Assembly: GCA_964392115.1 (NCBI GenBank)
Contig: CAYMOU010000070.1
Location: forward strand, 1-14,555
Source of the DNA: CAYXWM01 sp964392115
Lineage (GTDB): Bacteria > Bacillota > Clostridia > Lachnospirales > WRBF01
DNA length: 14,555 nt
Direction of reading: 5' to 3'
This document shows positions 1 to 5,998 of the stretch, in pieces (positions within the stretch are counted from its first letter, which is position 1; every line of letters begins with the position of its first letter). Below the pieces are notes generated by a model, which saw only the letters and a list, made by a program, of their open reading frames with translations, made no database searches and had not been told where the DNA came from. The position numbers were made by a program, and so were the translations under genes.

Positions 1-1604
1 AGCTTACCTTCCTTAAACAATGATGTGTAGGTACGAATTTGTATTAAATCCATAACTATCTTATTATTGCTTTCTTCGGGCACATTAGAGTCCGACATGG
101 CCAATAATCTTGGGTCACCTATTAATGCGGAGTTCACTTGGAAATTAAAGCCGTTAAGTTTGTTATAATCCAATGCTGTTTGAAAGCCGGTGTAACCCGT
201 CTGGTTTGCGTCAAAGGAAAAGAAAAGGTTTTGACCCTGACCTTGATAAGCGTCATAGCCGTTTTTATGCCCTTTTAGACCGCCTACGCCCTCGTTTACC
301 GCCCATGCAAAGGTACGAACCAATTCGTTAAGTTTATTTTGATAATGAGGAATGCCCTTATAGTCGGAAGTTTTGCCTACGCTTACTTCATATGCAACGG
401 TAGCTATATCGTTTGGCAAAGGTGTACTTGGGTCTATGGTAAATTCAATGGCGTTGGGGTTAGTGGGGTCGTAGGCTGTATAGTAATGCTCAGAGGTTCT
501 GCCGGTAACGGGGTTATACAGGGTAACCTTTCCGCCGGTGGTGCTGTAATCCAATCTGCTTAAGCCGTTTAAAATCAAGCGATTGGCAGCAGTGCTTGAA
601 GCATTTGTGGCGATGCCCTTACCCACGAAGCCGTTGTTGCCGTCTCTAACGTCTATAAGCCCTTTTAATTCGCCTTGTAGGGTAGGGCTGTAAATATCCA
701 GTTTGCGGTTTGAATTGGCAAAATAAATATCGTATAATCCGGGCGCATCGGAAGGGTTGGTTTGTTTGCCGGTTGGTCTGGCTCTTACTTCTATAGGAGA
801 GAAATCAAGATGTTTTACAAACTCTTCGCCGTTAATAAACACGGAAAAACGCCTTTGGCTTAGGCCTCGATATTCCGGGTCGGGATATTTGCCCATAGCA
901 TAGTCTTCGTTGGTTTCGACTTCTTTTACTTCCACGTTTACGTATTTAGACAGTTCGTCTACAAGCAAGGCACGGGCGTCTCTAAGGTCGTTTGCGTTGG
1001 AGCCGTCCAGTTCGTATTTAAAAATTTGCTCGTTAAGGTTACGTATTTGCAGGCCCAGAGAACTTATGGTGTCGGTGATTATTTTTACTTCGTCGTTGAT
1101 TTCTTTTTGTTGTTTTTTAAGGGATGAAGCCGTATTGTTGATAAATTTTGCAAGGGTTTGACCGGCTTGCAAAACGCTTGAACGGTAGACCTTGTCACCG
1201 GCGGTAGTGCTTAAATCTTGTAGTGTATTGAAAAATTTACTGAATGCACCGTTTATATGATAATCGGTGGATTTATCTTCAAAAGTAACGGAAAACACCG
1301 ACTCTATTAATTGAAGCTGGGAGTTCTTTACGGAATATTCACCGTAAACCGGGTTTTCGCCCCAGTATTTCAAATCCAAATAAAAACTGCGATATTGCCC
1401 TATGCCGTAAATTTCAGAGCCTGTACCCACCATGCCCTTGCCGTTGTAAAGTGCCATGGGGTAAGAAGCCCTGATTTCGGCGTATTGCCTTGAATAACCG
1501 GGCGTTTCGGAATTGGCTATGTTATGGTTGGCTACCTCCAAGGCTCCTCGGGCTGTAAAGAGGCCTGTTATGGCTACGTTATATTCAAAAAAAGATGAAC
1601 GCAT
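1..1604 (-). CDS. Second FlgK-type hook-associated protein, C-terminus cut by window edge
   Basis: The frame is open from an ATG at 1604 to the window edge: 534 codons and no stop. The product is a FlgK-family flagellar rod/hook protein, secreted through the flagellar export gate. The N-terminus shows the family signature around residues 12-40: ITGL, then NHNIANSETPGYSRQ, matching the N-x-x-N-x-x-T-x-G-Y-x-R-Q pattern of FlgK and other axial proteins. A helical region with heptad-like spacing follows (about residues 150-240, including KKQQKEINDEV and NLNEQI), then a strand-rich middle domain. The C-terminal coiled part is not in the window. The start is supported by AAAGGAA nine bases upstream. 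It lies 156 bases after the first flgK. Tandem FlgK-like genes occur in motile Clostridia; this copy may be a junction-protein paralogue. FlgL is less likely, because the N-terminal motif and the length fit FlgK better. The family call is firm; the exact role is not. Confidence 0.85.
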   Translation of the reverse strand, partial: MRSSFFEYNVAITGLFTARGALEVANHNIANSETPGYSRQYAEIRASYPMALYNGKGMVGTGSEIYGIGQYRSFYLDLKYWGENPVYGEYSVKNSQLQLIESVFSVTFEDKSTDYHINGAFSKFFNTLQDLSTTAGDKVYRSSVLQAGQTLAKFINNTASSLKKQQKEINDEVKIITDTISSLGLQIRNLNEQIFKYELDGSNANDLRDARALLVDELSKYVNVEVKEVETNEDYAMGKYPDPEYRGLSQRRFSVFINGEEFVKHLDFSPIEVRARPTGKQTNPSDAPGLYDIYFANSNRKLDIYSPTLQGELKGLIDVRDGNNGFVGKGIATNASSTAANRLILNGLSRLDYSTTGGKVTLYNPVTGRTSEHYYTAYDPTNPNAIEFTIDPSTPLPNDIATVAYEVSVGKTSDYKGIPHYQNKLNELVRTFAWAVNEGVGGLKGHKNGYDAYQGQGQNLFFSFDANQTGYTGFQTALDYNKLNGFNFQVNSALIGDPRLLAMSDSNVPEESNNKIVMDLIQIRTYTSLFKEGK

Positions 1605-1637
1605 TTTTATCGTTCCTTTCAGTAGGACAAGATTAAA

Positions 1638-1693
1638 ACCTTGAGGAAAACTTTTTCCGGAGAAAAAGTCTTCCCCAAATCCCTTTAAAAAAG
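1638..1693 (-). repeat. Family A hairpin repeat, copy 1
   Basis: This copy lies between the first flgK and its paralogue. The stem is 1645-1657 with 1662-1674 and the loop is 1658-1661. Read on the gene strand, the loop is UCCG closed by C-G, a UNCG-type tetraloop. The only imperfect pair is G-U in the minus-strand RNA but would be A-C in plus-strand RNA, which fits a role in the minus-strand transcript. A CCCTTTAAAAAAG tail, shared with other copies, follows on the plus strand. The rest of the 1605-1760 gap is AT-rich with no other recognisable signal. Confidence 0.8.
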
Positions 1694-1760
1694 AATTTAT
1701 ATTTAATTAAAGGGTAGCGGTTAAATTTGGTTACCTCTATACATATGTCTAAATGTGGAT

Positions 1761-3539
1761 TTATCGTCCCACACGGCCTGTTCCGTTAACTATTTTATCT
1801 ATCATAGAATCTATTGCGTTTAAAATCCTTGCGGAGGCATTGTATGCGTGTTGATATTTCATTAGGTTGGTTAACTCCTCGTCCATGGCTACGTCCTTTA
1901 CGGAACTGCGCTTGTTGTTAACCTGATTTACCAGCTTCATTTGCTCCTCGTTGAAGGCTATGGCCTGTCTGGTTCTTGTTCCAATATTGTCTACAAAAAT
2001 TCTGTATGCTCCGGATACGGTTTGTTCAGGTGTTCCGCCGAAATTGTTGGACCATTGATGGAGCATAGCGGCGGTAATGTCCTGATTGTGTATATCGCCG
2101 TTTGCAGAGAGACAAAGATTTGTATAGCCTTGGGTGGTGTTAAAAACGGGATTGAGAGCTATATTTCCAAGGGTATATTGAGTGTAGTAATCCGCCGGGT
2201 CTTCTTCGATGTATTCACCTGTAACCGGGTCAAAGCGTGGTTTATGTTTGCGAACGAATAATTCCACACCTTGGGTTGTGCCGTCCAAACCGGTGGGTCC
2301 TTTATAATTGGGGTTTGGAATATAGGTGCCGGAACCGGCAGGGCTTTCTATTCTTATAGGCATATCATTGCCTGCGGCATCTTTTGTGGGTGCCAACAGG
2401 TTGTTTATCATAACCACTATATCATGAACTATTTTGTCGAATTCCTTTATTGTTTTGGGTAGAAAGGCATATGTGACGTCAAACAATTCGTTTTCGTATT
2501 GCCTTAGATCAGTGTCATATTTAGGGTCGTTTATGCCTCCGGGGTATAATGTGTTATTTGTATCGTCGGGTTTACTTGGGTTTGAAAATGAATTCCTGGG
2601 CATAAACCCACGGGCTACCATCATGCCTTTCAGCGAGCCGTTGTCATTGCCCATATAGGTACTTACACCTGCATTTAAATCAAAGAGTCGTTTATAAGAA
2701 CCGGAGGGTTCGTTATATGATAAAATCTCAGTGCTTTCGGTAAAAACCGGCTCAACAAATGTATATTTCCCTGAGGTATACTTTAAGCCCAACTTATTAA
2801 CCATTCCGCCAACCAACAACTCGTTACCTTCGGCGGTAATGTCTACGGTTCCGTCTGCTCTTTCTTTTATGTTTATATCCAAGATGGAGCTTAATTCGTC
2901 CAAGGCCTCGTTTCGAGAATCCATAAAGTCGTTGGGGTTATCTGTAGAAGCCTTAGCTTCGGCGATTTTGCCGTTTAGGGTATTAATTTGTTCTACCAAA
3001 GTATTAACCCTGCTTACGGCCTTACGAATTTGAAGGTCTAGGTTTTCTTGGCTGTTAATTAGCCTTTCGTAAACGTTGTCTACCCTATTTATGAAGGAAA
3101 TCGCCATAGAGATGAAGTTTTCACGGGTAGCGGCACTGGTAGGGTCGCCGTCCAGCTCGTTTATGGAATTCCACATTTTTTCAAGGATTTTTTGTACGGA
3201 ATAATCGGATTCGGTTTCGCCTATGATTTGCTCAGCCTCCGTACCTACCTTAGCTTGAACGGAGTGGTAAGAGGCTTTTTTAACCTCTTGCCTGTAGTGG
3301 GCATCTAAAAATTTGTCTCGGATTTGCCTGATGCAGGTTACGTCTGTTCCCAGACCTACTTGCATAGAGCCGTTGGCGTTCATGCCTACTGTTCTATAGT
3401 AGAAATCGTTTTGCAAAACTTGCTGACGTGTATATCCGGTAGTGTATATGTTTGAAGTATTATGGCCGGTTACGTATAATCCGGCTTGGGCTGCGTTTAG
3501 CCCGCTGACGGCTACGCCCAAACTTTGAAATGAAGCCAC
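1761..3539 (-). CDS. flgK: Flagellar hook-associated protein FlgK (HAP1)
   Basis: The 592-residue protein forms part of the hook-filament junction outside the cell, after export by the flagellar type III system. The N-terminal family signature is at residues 11-40 (VSGLNAAQAGLYVTGHN, then SNIYTTGYTRQ). Residues 170-220 look coiled coil. The C-terminal motif at about 550-580 (MDEELTNLMKYQHAYNASAR) is typical of FlgK. The length fits the family. The start is GTG with AGGGGG seven bases upstream. The ribosome site overlaps a short palindrome, GGGTATACCC, that could partly hide it. A 69-base hairpin lies just upstream. The gene follows flgN after 571 bases and precedes a second FlgK-like gene. 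The family is clear; the middle domain is more divergent, as is usual for surface-exposed flagellar proteins. Confidence 0.93.
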   Translation of the reverse strand: MASFQSLGVAVSGLNAAQAGLYVTGHNTSNIYTTGYTRQQVLQNDFYYRTVGMNANGSMQVGLGTDVTCIRQIRDKFLDAHYRQEVKKASYHSVQAKVGTEAEQIIGETESDYSVQKILEKMWNSINELDGDPTSAATRENFISMAISFINRVDNVYERLINSQENLDLQIRKAVSRVNTLVEQINTLNGKIAEAKASTDNPNDFMDSRNEALDELSSILDINIKERADGTVDITAEGNELLVGGMVNKLGLKYTSGKYTFVEPVFTESTEILSYNEPSGSYKRLFDLNAGVSTYMGNDNGSLKGMMVARGFMPRNSFSNPSKPDDTNNTLYPGGINDPKYDTDLRQYENELFDVTYAFLPKTIKEFDKIVHDIVVMINNLLAPTKDAAGNDMPIRIESPAGSGTYIPNPNYKGPTGLDGTTQGVELFVRKHKPRFDPVTGEYIEEDPADYYTQYTLGNIALNPVFNTTQGYTNLCLSANGDIHNQDITAAMLHQWSNNFGGTPEQTVSGAYRIFVDNIGTRTRQAIAFNEEQMKLVNQVNNKRSSVKDVAMDEELTNLMKYQHAYNASARILNAIDSMIDKIVNGTGRVGR

Positions 3540-3566
3540 GGGTATACCCCCTGTCTGTCTTTATTT

Positions 3567-3635
3567 TATAGTCAAATTACTTCAAAAGAATAAACCTTGT
3601 ATTTGGTTTATTGATTCTCAAGTTATTTGACTATA
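3567..3635 (-). promoter_or_regulatory. 69-base near-perfect hairpin in the flgK leader
   Basis: Arms of about 30 bases begin TATAGTCAAAT and end ATTTGACTATA, with AATAAACC/GGTTTATT next to an 8-base loop (AAATACAA). Only a few mismatches and one extra base interrupt the stem. It ends about 27 bases before the flgK start codon, just ahead of the ribosome site. No T-run follows directly, so a simple terminator is unlikely. It could be an mRNA stability or translation element, or a remnant of another palindromic repeat. No second copy is seen in this window. Confidence 0.6.
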
Positions 3636-3917
3636 AGCATGAATTTATTAATGGGTGTATCAATTAATCAATAATATTATTTATAACGGCGGTCAGAACC
3701 CGACATTTTTCTTATTTAGTTTTAGCCGAATCACCGGAATTATTAGCAATACTTAGATTTATTTGTAAAGAAAGCAATAATCCTCGGAAATCACCCGGGT
3801 TTAAGGTCTTATTTTGTAGCAAGTTAGTATTCGGCATTTTGGAAAATGTATATTAGAGTTAATTTGAAATGACTAAAACCCATGTGAGAACCGTATAAGC
3901 AAAAAAATTGACGGGAA
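3636..3917. other. AT-rich flgN-flgK intergenic DNA without a gene
   Basis: I find no coding frame with a ribosome site here on either strand. The stretch is AT-rich. It contains a 7-base inverted pair, GCCGAAT at 3724-3730 and ATTCGGC at 3829-3835. The latter is the only part resembling a promoter element, listed separately. Confidence 0.5.
3828..3855 (-). promoter_or_regulatory. Weak sigma-28-like promoter candidate for flgK
   Basis: On the minus strand TAAT (3855-3852) is followed after 16 bases by GCCGAATA (3835-3828). The sigma-28 consensus is about TAAA-N15-GCCGATAA. Spacing and two or three bases differ from consensus, so this is only a candidate. Late flagellar genes such as flgK are commonly sigma-28 targets. 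The site lies downstream of a terminator-like hairpin, which would make a separate flgK promoter sensible. Confidence 0.2.
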
Positions 3918-3984
3918 GATAATAAAAAATAAGTGCGACAAGAAAGCGCCTTTCAAACCCAAAGTAGGGTTTTGAAAGACACTT
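3918..3984 (-). terminator. Possible terminator between flgN and flgK
   Basis: On the minus strand CTTTCAAaACCC (3978-3967) pairs with GGGTTTGAAAG (3960-3950) around a six-base loop. An outer AAGTG (3984-3980) can pair with CACTT (3935-3931), followed directly by ATTTTTTATTA. The T-run follows the outer helix rather than the main stem, so efficiency is uncertain. Confidence 0.35.
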
Positions 3985-3986
3985 AA

Positions 3987-4084
3987 ACTAATTCCCTATT
4001 TAATGAAAGATAAAAATTTGCAATTTATCCTTGAATTTTTGACTAAATTGCAAATTTTTATCTGCTGTTTTAAATGGAATTAGT
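3987..4084. repeat. Family B 98-base palindromic repeat, copy 1
   Basis: This 98-base element lies 26 bases after the flgN stop. Its ends are ACTAATTC and GAATTAGT. An inner arm, GATAAAAATTTGCAA, pairs with TTGCAAATTTTTATC. It differs from copy 2 at about seven positions. It encodes nothing visible. It resembles a MITE-like or REP-like dispersed palindrome; I see no clear target-site duplication. Confidence 0.85.
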
Positions 4085-4110
4085 ATTATTGCAACCTTTC
4101 GGCTTTTGAA

Positions 4111-4605
4111 CTACTGTTTAAAATCAAAAAATTTTGAGGCACCGGGCTGTGTTTGGTCTTGGGACGTGTAGGTTGGTTCTTGCTCCGATGCGGAAGAATA
4201 CAAATTCACGGTAAAATTTATATAATCAAGAGAGTGGTCTATAAGAACACGGTTTTGTTCGTTAACTTCCTTTAGCTTGTTTGCCACAAGAGTCATTCTA
4301 TCGGTCAATTCAGCCATTTGTTCCTTTTCCGGGCTGTTTAAAGCGGCTGAAAGGGCTGTAAAGTTTATGTCGTTTTGGTTTAAATTAAGCACCATGGCTA
4401 TGTCTGCCGTTAATTGAGCAATGGATTTTTCGAATTTATTGTTACGGCTGATAAGAGTATTTTCCAATCCGTTGATAAATTGGAGTTGTTCCAAATTATT
4501 TTGAATTATTACGTCTTTTTTCTCTTCGGACAACCCCAGTAAATCTTGCAGATTGTTTAATTGCTCTTGAAGTATATTCAACAAATCTTCTATGAGGCTT
4601 GCCAC
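4111..4605 (-). CDS. flgN: FlgN-family export chaperone for FlgK/FlgL
   Basis: The 164-residue acidic helical protein matches FlgN in size, position and composition. Residues 1-50 and 95-140 are predicted helical with heptad-like leucines (LIEDLLNILQEQLNNLQDLL; MAELTDRMTLVANKLKEVNEQN). The polar tail (EQEPTYTSQDQTQ) looks flexible. FlgN family members bind hook-associated proteins in the cytoplasm and deliver them to the export apparatus. The start is GTG with GAGGG seven bases upstream; the gene begins 14 bases after the flgM stop, so the two are probably co-translated. FlgN is poorly conserved in sequence, so the call rests partly on the flgM-flgN-flgK order. Confidence 0.85.
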   Translation of the reverse strand: MASLIEDLLNILQEQLNNLQDLLGLSEEKKDVIIQNNLEQLQFINGLENTLISRNNKFEKSIAQLTADIAMVLNLNQNDINFTALSAALNSPEKEQMAELTDRMTLVANKLKEVNEQNRVLIDHSLDYINFTVNLYSSASEQEPTYTSQDQTQPGASKFFDFKQ

Positions 4606-4619
4606 GGGTTCCCTCTTTT

Positions 4620-4910
4620 CTATCCTTTAATGTCAAACAAGGAATCAAGCTCCAAAATGCTGCCGGCAACGTCATCGGCAGTAACTTTATACTGACCGGA
4701 ACGGATTTTTTTGGTTATTTCTGCTATTCTGTCTTCTCTGACGTCCGGTGTTTTTGAAAGTGCATTACTTACAACTTGATAGTCCTTGGCCGTGGAAGAA
4801 AGCGCAAAGGTTTCTTTTTTAGCCTCGGTTTTGTTTTTTTGGGTTTTTTGCCCCGAATTAACGTTGTATTGTTCATAGGCTTTAGAAATATTGGAAATTC
4901 TGAAGTCCAT
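4620..4910 (-). CDS. flgM: Anti-sigma-28 factor FlgM
   Basis: This 96-residue protein should bind the flagellar sigma factor (FliA/SigD) and hold late flagellar genes off until the hook is built. The C-terminal half shows the FlgM pattern: ALSKTPDVREDRIAEITKKI, then SGQYKVTADDVAGSILE. The N-terminal half is polar and probably disordered, as in known FlgM proteins. I chose the ATG at 4910 (MDFRISNISKAY) because AGGTGAT (4921-4915) precedes it at a good distance and MDFRISN-like starts fit the family. The frame extends upstream to an ATG at 4982, but those 24 residues do not look like FlgM. It is followed closely by flgN. Confidence 0.9.
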   Translation of the reverse strand: MDFRISNISKAYEQYNVNSGQKTQKNKTEAKKETFALSSTAKDYQVVSNALSKTPDVREDRIAEITKKIRSGQYKVTADDVAGSILELDSLFDIKG

Positions 4911-5034
4911 ATCAATCACCTGCTTAGTGTTTTTACGTGTTTGAGTTACATTATAAGTATCGTCAATTATTAGGCGGAGCATTATAAGATTTTTAATAAA
5001 TGACAGAAGAAATATCTTTTGTTTCTTGTAAATT

Positions 5035-5126
5035 TTTACATATTGGAGGTTTACCTATGTAAATTGTTGTTATATTTGCTAGATTTTACACTTTACATGG
5101 CATCTTCTGATATATTTTTATGTAAA
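5035..5126. promoter_or_regulatory. Four TTTACAT heptamers in two inverted pairs upstream of flgM
   Basis: TTTACAT/ATGTAAA occurs at 5035-5041, 5057-5063, 5092-5098 and 5120-5126, alternating in orientation, in the comF-flgM gap. The first pair extends to an 8-base inverted repeat (TTTACATA / TATGTAAA) with a 13-base loop. They could be protein-binding sites or weak hairpins. AT-rich DNA makes chance occurrence possible. Confidence 0.3.
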
Positions 5127-5174
5127 AGAAAAATACTTTTATATTATTTTTTCTTATTTTTCCGGCAATAACTA

Positions 5175-5900
5175 TCAAACTTTTGTATTTATTAATTCTG
5201 TCACTGCAAAAGTTGCGGTATGTACCTCCTTTATGCCCATTTCCGCCAAGGCCTTTGCACATTCGTTTAGGGTGGTTCCGGTGGTGATAATGTCGTCTAT
5301 AAGCAGGACTTTTTTGTATGAGGAGAAATCTGCGCCGGGAGCCGGTATGATTGCATTGTTTAGATTGGCGATTCTCTCTTTGCGGCTTAGACGGCTTTGG
5401 GGTTTGGAGTTACCCACACGTTCAAGAAGGTTAGCCATGGGAACTTTTAAATAAGCGGATAATTCCTTAGCCAACAGCAAAGTTTGATTATAACCCCTGT
5501 TATTTAAGCGAACCTTTGGTATGGGCACCGGCACAAGGCAATCCACTTCACCCATATCCGTATTTTTTAAATATAGCTGCATGAAATAGGCCATATCCCT
5601 TGCGTATTCCGGTCTGTCATAAAACTTAAATTTGTGAATTATTTCACGAACAACGTCGTCATATTTAAAAGCACCGTAATTTTTCTTGAAATATAGGGCT
5701 GTGCCGAAACAAAGATTACACTTGCCGGCCGTGGTTGGGTGACCGCAAATTTCACAGGTGGGTTGGTTTATGAATTGACTTTCAAGCCCTGCTCTGCAAC
5801 TTTCACATATATGAAATACCTTATCCTTAAAAGGTCGCTTGCAAACCCCACAACCCTCCGGAAAAATCCAATCCAAAATTTTTCTAAATAACGGAAGCAT
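5175..5900 (-). CDS. comF: ComF family protein (ComFC-like phosphoribosyltransferase fold)
   Basis: The 241-residue cytoplasmic protein belongs to the ComF/GntX family, linked to DNA uptake in naturally transformable bacteria. Residues 16-70 carry four CxxC pairs (CGVC, CESC, CEIC, CNLC), a likely zinc-binding region. The C-terminal half holds the phosphoribosyltransferase PRPP loop VLLIDDIITTGTT, and the family motif VDCLVPVPIPKVRLNNRGYNQ precedes it in the middle. I chose the ATG at 5900 because GGAGGT (5910-5905) lies four bases before it. The frame runs on to 5993, but that extension is translated family A repeat. It follows recD2 after about 98 bases and precedes flgM; Bacillus also has comFC beside its flgM operon. 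The exact biochemical activity of the family is not well defined. Confidence 0.9.
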   Translation of the reverse strand: MLPLFRKILDWIFPEGCGVCKRPFKDKVFHICESCRAGLESQFINQPTCEICGHPTTAGKCNLCFGTALYFKKNYGAFKYDDVVREIIHKFKFYDRPEYARDMAYFMQLYLKNTDMGEVDCLVPVPIPKVRLNNRGYNQTLLLAKELSAYLKVPMANLLERVGNSKPQSRLSRKERIANLNNAIIPAPGADFSSYKKVLLIDDIITTGTTLNECAKALAEMGIKEVHTATFAVTELINTKV

Positions 5901-5904
5901 AGTT

Positions 5905-5910
5905 ACCTCC
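5905..5910 (-). promoter_or_regulatory. Ribosome binding site deciding the comF start
   Basis: GGAGGT on the minus strand, four bases before the ATG at 5900. It argues against the longer frame beginning at 5993 inside the hairpin repeat. Confidence 0.75.
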
Positions 5911-5917
5911 AAACAAA

Positions 5918-5981
5918 CGTAAAAAACACAACTTTGAGGGAGAAAACCTTTTTTTCTACGGCAAAAAAAGCTTTCTCCCTT
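5918..5981 (-). terminator. Divergent family A hairpin with T-run after recD2 (copy 2)
   Basis: On the minus strand AGGGAGAAA-g-CTTTTTTT pairs with AAAAAAAG-g-TTTTCTCCCT (5980 to 5937), followed about ten bases later by a run of six T (5926-5921). It begins some 18 bases after the recD2 stop. It shares the arm design and position of the family A repeats but has a different loop. It could terminate or attenuate transcription before comF. Confidence 0.5.
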
Positions 5982-5998
5982 AAAAATTCCCACAGTCC

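Noticed and set aside
1..1604. Frameshifted or broken flgK paralogue
   Set aside because: The frame reads without a stop from the ATG to the window edge, so it is simply cut by the boundary.
4911..4982. Longer flgM start at 4982
   Set aside because: The extra 24 residues do not resemble FlgM, and AGGTGAT supports the ATG at 4910.
5041..5063. GGAGG followed by ATG on the plus strand between comF and flgM
   Set aside because: The ATG is followed at once by TAA, so no peptide is encoded.
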